Origin: Prolixibacteraceae bacterium JC049
GTDB taxonomy: Bacteria; Bacteroidota; Bacteroidia; Bacteroidales; Prolixibacteraceae
Assembly: GCA_023369685.1 (NCBI GenBank)
Contig: SACZ01000003.1
Location: 272,818 to 336,817, forward strand
Reading direction: 5' to 3'
DNA length: 64,000 nucleotides
Positions 25,485 to 33,742 of the stretch are shown piece after piece (position 1 is the first letter of the stretch; every line of letters begins with the position of its first letter). Both the position numbers and the translations under genes were made by a program. The notes beneath the pieces are model-generated. The model saw only the letters and a list, made by a program, of their open reading frames with translations, did no database searches and was not told the DNA's origin.

Positions 25485-26212
25485 GGTGCTGCATTTATGT
25501 TTTCCCAATAAATATTACTTGAATGCACAGAATGATCCAGTAAATCGTGGTATTCAAAATCGATACTATTTTTGTCGATTTCGATATAAGTAAAACTAAC
25601 ACTACAGTGATTGGGGCTGTCAAGAATAATTGGATATTTCAGTTCACTATTTTGTTGGTCAAGGTGAAATGCTTTAACAGAATCTTTGTTGGTAGTTTTG
25701 TTATTCTGAAGAAATAGGTTGAACCATTGTTTGGCAGCAAGGGCTTGCTTTGGGTCGTACAAAGTTGCTGATGACCAAATATGATTAACGGTAGGGTCGA
25801 GTTCAAATAGATGCTTGTCTTCTCCATCCCAAACCAATTTTTTCAGATTTACATCGTTTCTATGATCGAATAAGATGAGTGTGAATGGTTCGATATTTAT
25901 CAGATTAATATTGTTTAAATATTCATGTGGACAATGAGCATTTAGCAGTTCCAGCATAATCTGGCCGCGACTCATTCTATAAGGAGGATTAGCTGTATGA
26001 TTGATAAAACCTCCGTTTAATAAAACAGCACTCCAGCCTTTTTTACTGGAAAACCACCAAGTGCCCCCTCCTTGAGGATCAGTAGGGTATAGAGCTTGGT
26101 GTTTCTCGTAGAGTCGGGGTGAAATAGCAGACACTCTGTCTCTGGTAACATCACGACTTGAGCCGAGAATGAATTTATTTTGATTTATAGGGTAGTAGGT
26201 TAATGTACACAT
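25481..26212 (-). CDS. NRDE/TANGO2 family protein
   Basis: A 243-aa protein of the NRDE (transport and Golgi organisation 2) family, an Ntn-hydrolase-like fold. The start MCTLTYYPINQNKFILGSSR has the conserved Cys2, and the NRDE motif appears here as the variant SSRDVTRDR. GGTWWFSSKKGWSAVLLNGG matches the conserved GGTW-x-G-x-N region, and WSSATLYDP the later block. Eukaryotic and bacterial relatives (HRG-9/TANGO2) have been linked to haem trafficking. Its position directly before a membrane protein with haem-type histidines makes such a role attractive here, as inference. Confidence 0.85.
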   Translation of the reverse strand: MCTLTYYPINQNKFILGSSRDVTRDRVSAISPRLYEKHQALYPTDPQGGGTWWFSSKKGWSAVLLNGGFINHTANPPYRMSRGQIMLELLNAHCPHEYLNNINLINIEPFTLILFDHRNDVNLKKLVWDGEDKHLFELDPTVNHIWSSATLYDPKQALAAKQWFNLFLQNNKTTNKDSVKAFHLDQQNSELKYPIILDSPNHCSVSFTYIEIDKNSIDFEYHDLLDHSVHSSNIYWENINAAP

Positions 26213-26262
26213 AAAAAGTTGGTCTTATAATTGAATACGAAAAATTTGAAATATGGATACCC

Positions 26263-26781
26263 TTATGGGCGTTTAAATCGGAAAATGGACGTTGTTTTAC
26301 GAATTACCTCTTGCTTCTGTCTGTTTAGAAACTGACCGACAGCTTTGCGTAAAAGAATATCGTTGCTTAGCCATGGACGAAGTAAAAAAGCAGCTCCAAT
26401 ATATGGCAAAACAGCTAAGAGGCTATCAGGTACAGATACTACGCCTTTTAGAGAGCTTCTGATGTACCAGAATTTGAGGAGTGCATTTATTAGAAAGAAA
26501 GCAACCGGAATTAATAGGGCATATAATTTAGCTCCCATTCCAAAGGAGGCATAAACAATTACTACCGGAATTATAACAGAATCAACCCAAAGTGCCACCA
26601 AACTCCAACCAGTTAAAACGGTGCATACGTATAAAATGCCAGATAGTTTTTTGTCTAAAATAACACGCTGTAAATAGTGTTGATCTTCAGAAGCAAATGT
26701 GGTTGAGTCGGATACAAATGAGCAAAAAGCATCTTTGCTACATGTGCATTTTTCTTCGTAAGTTAATTCCAATCCTTTCAT
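26263..26781 (-). CDS. Membrane protein with Cys-rich N-terminus, unknown
   Basis: A 172-aa protein with about four hydrophobic segments between residues 47 and 140 (SGILYVCTVLTGWSLVALWV, SVIIPVVIVYASFGMG, LYALLIPVAFFLINALLKF, LLAVLPYIGAAFLL). The N-terminus has a small cysteine cluster, CTCSKDAFC, that could bind metal. The C-terminus is basic (RKTTSIFRFKRP). No family is recognised. It lies 50 bases upstream of the TANGO2-like gene on the same strand and may be the first gene of that operon. Confidence 0.7.
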   Translation of the reverse strand: MKGLELTYEEKCTCSKDAFCSFVSDSTTFASEDQHYLQRVILDKKLSGILYVCTVLTGWSLVALWVDSVIIPVVIVYASFGMGAKLYALLIPVAFFLINALLKFWYIRSSLKGVVSVPDSLLAVLPYIGAAFLLRPWLSNDILLRKAVGQFLNRQKQEVIRKTTSIFRFKRP

Positions 26782-26899
26782 AAACTAGTCAATTCGTTCT
26801 CTCTTGCAATGTTTCCATCGCTCTCTGCAATTCCATCCCCTGTCGGAAACAACTAGATGTTGAGATTTAAACATGAAGTGTGCTTAAATGTTCGATATT

Positions 26900-26914
26900 A
26901 TTTTACAGTAAAAT
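26900..26914. promoter_or_regulatory. Perfect dyad between divergent genes
   Basis: ATTTTAC-A-GTAAAAT, 7-bp arms around one base, lies in the 266-base gap between the minus-strand membrane protein gene and the plus-strand phosphoesterase gene. It could be an operator. I see nothing else firm in that gap except a small TTTGGCAT/ATGCCGAA hairpin at 26994-27014 in the phosphoesterase leader. Confidence 0.35.
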
Positions 26915-27047
26915 GATTTTAGTTTGCAATTGATTGGGCTTTAGTTTGAACACTTCGGCAACTATTTGTTATATCTTTATATGAAATTAGAAATTTGGCA
27001 TTTATTATGCCGAATGATAAATTGATGTAAAACAGAAAATAGTAAGA

Positions 27048-27962
27048 ATGTACGATATTATAGGGGATATTCATGGACATGCATCGGTTTTAAAACGATT
27101 GTTTACCCGATTGGGATATAGCGAGAATGTTAACGGTGTTTGGGAACACTCAGAACGAAAAGCTGTATTTGTGGGCGATTTTATTAATCGTGGACCTGAA
27201 ATCCCTGAAACAATTTCGATCATTAAGAAGATGGTAGAAGCGGAAAAGGCATTGGCTATTATTGGTAACCATGAATTCAACGCAATTATGTATTATTTGC
27301 GCGATGAGGAAGGTAAGCTGATGCAAAAAAGATCGTCGAAAGCCCGCTTAACCATGCAGCATACTCTCAGTCAATATGCCAATGATCCCGATGCATGGAA
27401 AGCTGCTCGTAAATTCTTCAGACGACTTCCACTATTTATCGATCTAGGAAATATACGCTTTGTACATGGAGCCTGGGTGCCACAGCATATCGATTTACTG
27501 AAAAAGCATTTTCCGGATGGAAAGCTGCGAAAGAAACATTTACGAAAAGCCTTGAAGAACTCTACTGTTATGAATGCTTTAGACGAAACATTGAAAGGAT
27601 TTGACTATCGACTTCCTTTCGATTTAATGGTGAGAGATAATCGGGGAATTAATCATCGTTCTTTCCGAATTCGATGGTGGGAACCGATGGAAGGTAAAAC
27701 GTTCAGAACAGTTTCTTTTGGTAATAAATTTGAATTGCCTGCATATACTATCCCTGCCGAAATCTGCAATAAAATAGAATCATATCCCGAATTCGATTCA
27801 CCTGTGTTCTTTGGGCATTTCTGCCTGTTGTCGGGAGCCGAAATTGTAGCTCGAAACTTGTGTTGTGTTGATAGCGGAATTGGAAGTACTGGTGTTTTAA
27901 CAGCGTACCGTTGGAGTGGAGAGCAAGAATTGATTAAAGCCAACCTGGTTACTGCTCGTTAA
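27048..27962 (+). CDS. Metallophosphoesterase (PPP family, Ser/Thr phosphatase-like)
   Basis: A 304-aa two-metal phosphoesterase. The motifs are in order: GDIHGHASVL (residues about 6-15), VGDFINRGPE (about 42-51), IIGNHEFNAI (about 75-84), FVHGAW (about 144-149) and FFGHFCLLSG near the end. This is the PP1/ApaH-type signature set and is complete. Targets may be phosphoproteins or diadenosine polyphosphates; the sequence does not decide. No operon partner is obvious, because the DPP IV gene follows only after about 100 bases. Confidence 0.88.
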   Translation: MYDIIGDIHGHASVLKRLFTRLGYSENVNGVWEHSERKAVFVGDFINRGPEIPETISIIKKMVEAEKALAIIGNHEFNAIMYYLRDEEGKLMQKRSSKARLTMQHTLSQYANDPDAWKAARKFFRRLPLFIDLGNIRFVHGAWVPQHIDLLKKHFPDGKLRKKHLRKALKNSTVMNALDETLKGFDYRLPFDLMVRDNRGINHRSFRIRWWEPMEGKTFRTVSFGNKFELPAYTIPAEICNKIESYPEFDSPVFFGHFCLLSGAEIVARNLCCVDSGIGSTGVLTAYRWSGEQELIKANLVTAR

Positions 27963-28063
27963 CATTGTATTATGATTTAGACCATGCTTTTTATGGATGG
28001 TTTTGTTTAAATTGCCGCTCTAAATTCAAGTTGAATCCTAAGTTAAATCACAATAGATTAGAT

Positions 28064-30220
28064 ATGAAGAGAATGCATGAATTGACATGCAAATGGAGTT
28101 TGGTTGCAATTGTTTTATTGTCAACATTATCTCCTTTGTTTGCTCAGAAAAAACAGTTGACTCTAAAAGATGCGATCCTTAATCGTTATTATCATTTAGC
28201 ACCAGATTATTTGTGGCGTTTACAATGGCATCCTGATGGCAATTACATCTATTCCGAAAGGGATAAAGTGATGATTTCTACCATTAAGGGGGAAGAAAAG
28301 ACGTTGCTGGAGCTAACAGCTGTAAATGAGTTGTTGAAAAATAACCAGTTGGATACATTAAAATATATTCCATCTATAAAGTGGTTGGGCGATAATAAAA
28401 TTGTCTTTTCTTCAGGGAAAAACAGAGTAATGGCAAGTGCCGACGCTAAGAACTTATTGGCGAAGGTGACTCTGAAAAAGGGAGCTGCTAACATCGAATA
28501 TTCAGAAGCAGGGAATGCGTATGCATATACCATCGACAATAACTTGTGGTTCTCAAATAGTAAAGGTTCGAAGGCTATTACCAATGAATCCAATAAAGAT
28601 ATCATCTTCGGAACATCAGTTCACCGTAACGAATTTGGTATTCACAATGGTATTTTCTGGTCACCAAAAGGAAGTGCAATTGCTTTCTATCGAAAAGATG
28701 AAAGCATGGTTGCCGATTATCCATTGGTAGACTACATGGTAAAACCAGCCAAGCATACTCCGATTAAGTATCCTATGGCTGGAGAAGCAAGTCACCACGT
28801 AACATTGGGGGTTTACAATATTGAAACAGGAAATACCACTTACTTGAAAACAGGTGGTACGAAAGATCATTTCCTAACTAATATTTCGTGGTCGCCAGAC
28901 GAAAAATACATCTTGATTCAGGAATTGAATCGAGAGCAGAATCACATGCAATTGAATAAATACGATGCAGCTTCGGGTGAATTCGTTAGTACTTTGTTTG
29001 AAGAGAAGAGCGATAAATACGTAGAGCCTCAGCATGCGTTGACTTTCTCAAAGGTTGATCCGGAAGTATTTTACTATTGGGCAAGAACAGATGGCTATTA
29101 CCATGTTTACAAATACCACATTTCAGGCAAACTGATTAAGCAGTTGACCAAAGGAGAGTGGGAAGTGACAAAAATGATTGGATTCGATGCTAAAGAGCGT
29201 TATATGTACGTTCAGGCAACCAAAGAGAGTCCTATTGAACGCCATATTTATAAAGTGAATACTAAGTCGGGTAAAATTGAAAAGTTGACCAATACGAAAG
29301 GTACTCACAGTGCCATGCTTAGTCCGAATGGAAAATACTTAATCGATTCATATCAGGCGTACGATGTACCTAAGAAAATTGATTTGATAACCAATTCTGG
29401 AAAAGAAGTTCGCAATATTCTTACATCGAAAGATAATGCTGCAGAATACGAGTTTGGCGAAAATAAGATTGTAGAGGTGCCTTCAACTGATGGTACTACC
29501 ACTTTATACGGACGAGTAATTCTTCCTCCAAATTTCGATGCGACAAAAAAATACCCCGTAATTGTTTATGTATATGGTGGACCTCACTCTCAATTGGTGA
29601 GCAACACTTGGCATAACAGTGCACGTTGGTGGCAGTATTACATGGCTCAGAAGGGGTACATCGCCTTTACTTTAGATAACCGTGGAACAAACAATCGTGG
29701 AGCAAAATTCGAGACGGCTATTCACCGTCAGTTGGGAATTGTAGAGACAGAAGATCAAATGGCAGGGGTGAATTACCTGAAGAGTCTTCCATATGTCGAT
29801 CAGGATAGAATTGGTGTACATGGATGGAGCTTCGGTGGATTTATGACTTTGAATATGATGCTTCGTCATCCAGATGTATTTAAGGTGGGAGTTGCTGGTG
29901 GCCCTGTCGTTGACTGGAGTATGTATGAAATTATGTATGGAGAGCGCTACATGGATATGCCTCAGGAGAATCCAGAAGGTTATAAGAATAGTGATATGAG
30001 TAATATGGTAGGTAATCTTCAAGGGCGTTTGATGTTGATTCATGGCGTGCAAGATGCTACAGTAGTGATGCAGCATAGCTTTAAGTTTTTACGCGAATGT
30101 GTGAAACAAGGTAAGCAGGTTGATTTCTTTCCATATGTGATTCATAAACACAATGTAAGAGGCAAAGAACGACTGCATTTAATGGAAAAAGTAAGTCGTT
30201 ATTTCGAAGAGAATTTATAG
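28064..30220 (+). CDS. Dipeptidyl peptidase IV, S9 family
   Basis: An exported 718-aa serine exopeptidase that removes X-Pro or X-Ala dipeptides. I chose ATG 28064 (MKRMHELTCKWSLVAIVLLS), which gives a clean signal peptide ending at PLFAQ; the frame is open upstream without a signal. Residues about 75-460 form the DPP IV propeller, with the typical FYRKDESMVADYPLVDY. The catalytic domain has HGWSFGGF with Ser589, Asp664 in VQDATVVMQ and a histidine at 694 or 696. Oligopeptide uptake and protein scavenging are the usual roles in Bacteroidota. It is followed by a strong terminator. Confidence 0.93.
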   Translation: MKRMHELTCKWSLVAIVLLSTLSPLFAQKKQLTLKDAILNRYYHLAPDYLWRLQWHPDGNYIYSERDKVMISTIKGEEKTLLELTAVNELLKNNQLDTLKYIPSIKWLGDNKIVFSSGKNRVMASADAKNLLAKVTLKKGAANIEYSEAGNAYAYTIDNNLWFSNSKGSKAITNESNKDIIFGTSVHRNEFGIHNGIFWSPKGSAIAFYRKDESMVADYPLVDYMVKPAKHTPIKYPMAGEASHHVTLGVYNIETGNTTYLKTGGTKDHFLTNISWSPDEKYILIQELNREQNHMQLNKYDAASGEFVSTLFEEKSDKYVEPQHALTFSKVDPEVFYYWARTDGYYHVYKYHISGKLIKQLTKGEWEVTKMIGFDAKERYMYVQATKESPIERHIYKVNTKSGKIEKLTNTKGTHSAMLSPNGKYLIDSYQAYDVPKKIDLITNSGKEVRNILTSKDNAAEYEFGENKIVEVPSTDGTTTLYGRVILPPNFDATKKYPVIVYVYGGPHSQLVSNTWHNSARWWQYYMAQKGYIAFTLDNRGTNNRGAKFETAIHRQLGIVETEDQMAGVNYLKSLPYVDQDRIGVHGWSFGGFMTLNMMLRHPDVFKVGVAGGPVVDWSMYEIMYGERYMDMPQENPEGYKNSDMSNMVGNLQGRLMLIHGVQDATVVMQHSFKFLRECVKQGKQVDFFPYVIHKHNVRGKERLHLMEKVSRYFEENL

Positions 30221-30247
30221 AAATATTCCATATCAAAATGTGAAAGA

Positions 30248-30278
30248 AAATCCGATAACGTTGTTGTCGGATTTTTTT
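30248..30278 (+). terminator. Terminator after the DPP IV gene
   Basis: AAATCCGA and TCGGATTT arms with an inner AAC/GTT pair, followed by T7, begin 28 bases after the stop codon. Confidence 0.88.
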
Positions 30279-30352
30279 ATAACCTTTTAATCCTGTATTT
30301 CGTTACTAATAAGTACTAAAACGATAACAAACCATGTTTAAAAGGATATGGT

Positions 30353-31498
30353 ATGAGAAAATTGTCTCGAACACTTTGTGTTGTAATTCTATTATTTAGT
30401 CAATTGGCAGTAGGTCAAAATAAGTCGTTGTATGACAAGTTGCATAAATATGTACCTACCTGCCTTGATATATCCAGTAATGCTGCCAATGAAATAATGC
30501 GCTTGCATCAGGAAAGTAAGCTCGATTCTATTGAAATAGTTCTGAAATATTGGTATAAAGACTGTGGTGCCAGTGACTTTTGGGCCAGAACAACTGTGCT
30601 TTTAGAAATAGAGAAGAAACAGTATCAAACCATTAATAATAATCAAGAGCAAATTTCAAGTCTTTGCCGGTTTTGGAGTGCCAATAATCCTTCGGGAACC
30701 TGTGAAGGATATGAAGAAAATTTATCGAATTTTCCTGTTCTTAGACGTTACGATCAGTTTTTAGTAGGATGGGCTGAAGAGCTAGCAAAGGAACAGATAT
30801 TAGGAAGCGAAGAGTTATTGATTTGTTTGGTGTATGCCAAGCAATATGGTGATATAAACACAATTTTATGTGATGAGAAATACTCCAGTCAACCGCTTCA
30901 TCATAAGATGATTGAAAAGCAAAATAATTGGTTGATCGATTTGAAAGGATTATTCGCTATAACAGCAGGAATATGGATTCCTTCCAGTAAGTTGTCGGTT
31001 TTGGGAACTCATCCTACGTTGGGTATTAATATGGGTGTTAGCAATAGAAAGTTACAGGTATATTTTACTGCCGAATTGCGTACAGGAGATTCCAAAGAAG
31101 ATTATCGAGTGGTTAACGAAGACTTGACAGTAAATACACGTGATTATCTAGGTGGATATGTTGGCTTTCAGGGCTCATATCCTTTGATTGAAAATAATCA
31201 GCATAAACTCAGAGCACTGCTCTCTTTAGGGTGGGAGAGTATTCATACCAGTTCTTCAGAGACAGAGATGGATGCATTTGCAAAGTCAATCAAATCTTTT
31301 GCTCCGGGCATTGGTCTGAGTTATCGCTTTGCCAGTTTCAAACAGCTACAATTGGCATCCAGCATTCGGTACGATTTTTTAAATTTTAAGAATTCGGGAG
31401 GAACAGCTTTGAATGGTAACGCACTGACTATTTCGTTACAACTGTTTATTCATAGCGGAAAGACCAAGAAGATGTCTTCGCAATTGATTCTATTTTAA
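30353..31498 (+). CDS. Exported protein with C-terminal outer-membrane barrel, unknown
   Basis: A 381-aa protein with a signal peptide (ends near LAVGQ, residue 22). Residues about 25-190 are helical with several cysteines (TCLDI, KDCGAS, LCRFWS, GTCEGY, LICLVY) and look like a periplasmic or surface domain. From about residue 215 the sequence alternates like a beta-barrel (LGINMGVSNRKLQVYFTAEL, GGYVGFQGSYPLI, GLSYRFASFKQLQLASSIRY). The C-terminus LSLQLFIHS-type strand is followed by a short tail ending in LILF. I do not recognise a family for the N-terminal part. It is a single gene between two terminators. Confidence 0.75.
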   Translation: MRKLSRTLCVVILLFSQLAVGQNKSLYDKLHKYVPTCLDISSNAANEIMRLHQESKLDSIEIVLKYWYKDCGASDFWARTTVLLEIEKKQYQTINNNQEQISSLCRFWSANNPSGTCEGYEENLSNFPVLRRYDQFLVGWAEELAKEQILGSEELLICLVYAKQYGDINTILCDEKYSSQPLHHKMIEKQNNWLIDLKGLFAITAGIWIPSSKLSVLGTHPTLGINMGVSNRKLQVYFTAELRTGDSKEDYRVVNEDLTVNTRDYLGGYVGFQGSYPLIENNQHKLRALLSLGWESIHTSSSETEMDAFAKSIKSFAPGIGLSYRFASFKQLQLASSIRYDFLNFKNSGGTALNGNALTISLQLFIHSGKTKKMSSQLILF

Positions 31499-31503
31499 AA
31501 TAA

Positions 31504-31531
31504 AAGAGGCCGTCATAGTTGACAGCCTCTT
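31504..31531. terminator. Bidirectional terminator between convergent genes
   Basis: AAGAGGC/GCCTCTT and GTCA/TGAC arms with loop TAGT. On the minus strand it is followed by TTTATTTT, which suits the SRPBCC gene best. Confidence 0.8.
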
Positions 31532-31554
31532 GATATTTAAGTGTTAATTATGCT

Positions 31555-32568
31555 TTATTTCTTTATTTCAAAACCCAGAATGGTTTTCATAAATGCTATC
31601 TCCTGAACTTGTCCAGGTGTGGTAATATTAAACTCCCATGCTGTTCCTGTTAGTTCTTTGCGTTTGTCATTGGCTTCTTCCATTAAAGTCTGGTACGAAA
31701 GAGGTAATTCTTGATATGGTCCATGGTGGATTCCCTGAATCATTGTAAATGCAGGAATCTTTACAGGCTTTACATCACCATATTTTTTCCCCAGTTTTTC
31801 TACTACTAAGCCAGTCGTAACAGTTACATCTCCAGTTGATGGATTATAGTTGGTGTATTTTGAGAATGGCATTCCATTTATTTTCAACTTCTGCTTCATT
31901 ACAACTTGGTGTAATTCGGTATACATGGCTTTCATTATTTTTTCCATGTCCTGAATGTTACCATCTTTAGTAATTGCCATTGCCTGCATTGCTGCCACAT
32001 CTTTTATCTCAATGTCAGTTAATCGAGAGATTTTAGAAGGCTTACTTTCCAATAGTTTTTTGAAATTGGCTAAACCTTTATCAAACGATTGCTTCATCAT
32101 TGATGAGATGAATAGCTTGAACATTATACGCTCGAAAGGATATCCTGCATCGGCAGTGAAACTCCATTTTACATGAGTGCTTTTATCTTCTTTTTTGAAA
32201 AACCATTCTACCAGATTCGGTTTTTCTACTTCACCAAAGAACAATGATGATGCGATATACTGTCCATATTTAATAGAGTCGACCTGCATTTTTCCAGATC
32301 CCAACGTTTCTCCTTGCCATTGATAGATCGATCCAATGTATCCTTCTTTAAATTCGAACTTCGACTTAGCTGTTGGTTCTGTTTCTAGCCATGGGTCCCA
32401 TTTAACTCTATCGTTAAACGAGGCAGCACTGTGAAATACCATTTGATAAGGTTGGTCGATTGTCGTCTCAGCAGAGATGGTTACTTTGGCCGGAAGCATT
32501 AAAGCCCATACCAGAATCACCGCAATTAGTGTAAGCACTATTGCTAATATCCATTTTAATACTTTCAT
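31555..32568 (-). CDS. SRPBCC domain and GyrI-like domain protein, membrane anchored
   Basis: A 337-aa protein with an N-terminal membrane segment (about residues 4-25), then a START/SRPBCC ligand-binding domain (TTIDQPYQMVFHSAASFNDR, WDPWLETEP) and a C-terminal GyrI-like domain (YGDVKPVKIPAFTMIQGIHH, GPYQELPLSYQTL). This two-domain combination is common in Bacteroidota and probably binds a hydrophobic ligand. It has no enzymatic motif. A TAAATTTG element at 32609-32616 lies about 40 bases upstream of the start. Confidence 0.85.
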   Translation of the reverse strand: MKVLKWILAIVLTLIAVILVWALMLPAKVTISAETTIDQPYQMVFHSAASFNDRVKWDPWLETEPTAKSKFEFKEGYIGSIYQWQGETLGSGKMQVDSIKYGQYIASSLFFGEVEKPNLVEWFFKKEDKSTHVKWSFTADAGYPFERIMFKLFISSMMKQSFDKGLANFKKLLESKPSKISRLTDIEIKDVAAMQAMAITKDGNIQDMEKIMKAMYTELHQVVMKQKLKINGMPFSKYTNYNPSTGDVTVTTGLVVEKLGKKYGDVKPVKIPAFTMIQGIHHGPYQELPLSYQTLMEEANDKRKELTGTAWEFNITTPGQVQEIAFMKTILGFEIKK

Positions 32569-32608
32569 AGTTTTGGTTTTATAGGTTATTTATTTCGCTC
32601 TTCTATTC

Positions 32609-32616
32609 CAAATTTA
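32609..32616 (-). promoter_or_regulatory. -7 element TAAATTTG before the SRPBCC gene
   Basis: Exact TAnnTTTG match on the minus strand. The -33 region is not recognisable. Confidence 0.4.
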
Positions 32617-32680
32617 TTACGAAACTTATGCCCATTAAGATACATAAAACACTATGAAATAAGCTAAAAAAGGAAACTTT

Positions 32681-33397
32681 TTAAGCTAAAATGGTGTCAA
32701 AGTCAATGCTTTCCTGACTTTGCTCGATCTCTTTGATTGACCCATTTTCGAAAATGATAGTACGGTTGGGGAACTTGTTAAACATTAGGTAATCGTGGGT
32801 GGCAATTAGCAATGTTTTTCCCTGTTCATTTATTTGCTTAAACAGCTGCATCAGTTCTTCCGATGTCTCGGGATCGAGGTGACCTGTAGGTTCGTCGGCT
32901 AAAATTACTTCGGGATCATTTAGCAGTGCCCGGGCAATTGCAATTCGTTGCTGCTCGCCACCAGAAAGCTGATGAGGCATTTTTCGGGTGACATTAGCCA
33001 TTCCAACCATTTCAAGCACTTCATTGATTCTGTCACTGATTTTTCTTTTTTCTTTCCATCCTGTTGCTTCAAGTACAAACTGTAAATTGGCTTCGATATT
33101 TCTATCGGTAAGTAATTTGAAGTCTTGGAAAATGACGCCCAATTTTCGTCGAAGAAAAGGAATTTCTTTTCGTTTTATATCGTGAAGTTGGTGATCGACA
33201 ATAGTTGCATTGCCTTTTCTTAGTGGAAGTTCGGCATTAAGTGTTTTTATTAAACTGGTTTTACCACTTCCTACTTTACCAATCAGGTAAACCCATTCTC
33301 CCTTTTCAATATCAAGGTTTATATTGGTTAGCACCACGTGTTCGTATTGCCAAATGTCGGCTTTTTCTATCGATATAATTTTGGTTTGTTCTGACAT
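32681..33397 (-). CDS. ftsE: FtsE-like cell division ATP-binding protein
   Basis: A 238-aa ABC ATPase. Walker A is GKVGSGKTSL (residues about 40-49), the Q-loop is GVIFQDFKLL, the signature is HQLSGGEQQR, Walker B is EVILADEPTG, and the switch histidine is in LIATHD. The KLGVIFQDFKLLTDRN pattern is typical of FtsE, which works with FtsX to control peptidoglycan hydrolases at division. No ftsX lies beside it, which is usual in Bacteroidota. A 345-base region follows to the TPR gene on the other strand. Confidence 0.88.
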   Translation of the reverse strand: MSEQTKIISIEKADIWQYEHVVLTNINLDIEKGEWVYLIGKVGSGKTSLIKTLNAELPLRKGNATIVDHQLHDIKRKEIPFLRRKLGVIFQDFKLLTDRNIEANLQFVLEATGWKEKRKISDRINEVLEMVGMANVTRKMPHQLSGGEQQRIAIARALLNDPEVILADEPTGHLDPETSEELMQLFKQINEQGKTLLIATHDYLMFNKFPNRTIIFENGSIKEIEQSQESIDFDTILA

Positions 33398-33742
33398 GCT
33401 TTTCGATACTTATGAAAAGAAATTATATTTTGCCCTGTTTTGGCATAAAAATGGTATCTCTTAAACAATGATAGTAAATAATTATGGATTAATTTTGCAA
33501 CTAAACCGTATTTGATGTTGTCAGTGTGTTTTACAGACCGTGAAAATTCGAATATCAAATTCTAACGAATAAATAATTTTAGTTTGAATTGAAAGAGTTG
33601 ATGCGAGTCGCATTTCGGGAAATTATTGCAGGTAGAAGTAATAAATGTCGGAATTATGTAGTTAAAGAAGAGTAAACGCATGGTATAATCAAATTGAGAA
33701 TTAATTCAATCGACACCATTCTGTACACTAAAATAGAAATCT
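33398..33742. other. Intergenic region between ftsE and the TPR gene
   Basis: 345 bases without a gene. A TAATTTTG element at 33490-33497 could be a plus-strand -7 sequence with a long leader, but it has no -33 match. ATGCGA-G-TCGCAT at 33601-33613 is a perfect small dyad that may be a regulator site. I see no RNA gene or repeat. Confidence 0.4.

Noticed and set aside
27965-28063. N-terminal extension of DPP IV
   Set aside because: The extension has no signal peptide and precedes a complete one starting at 28064.
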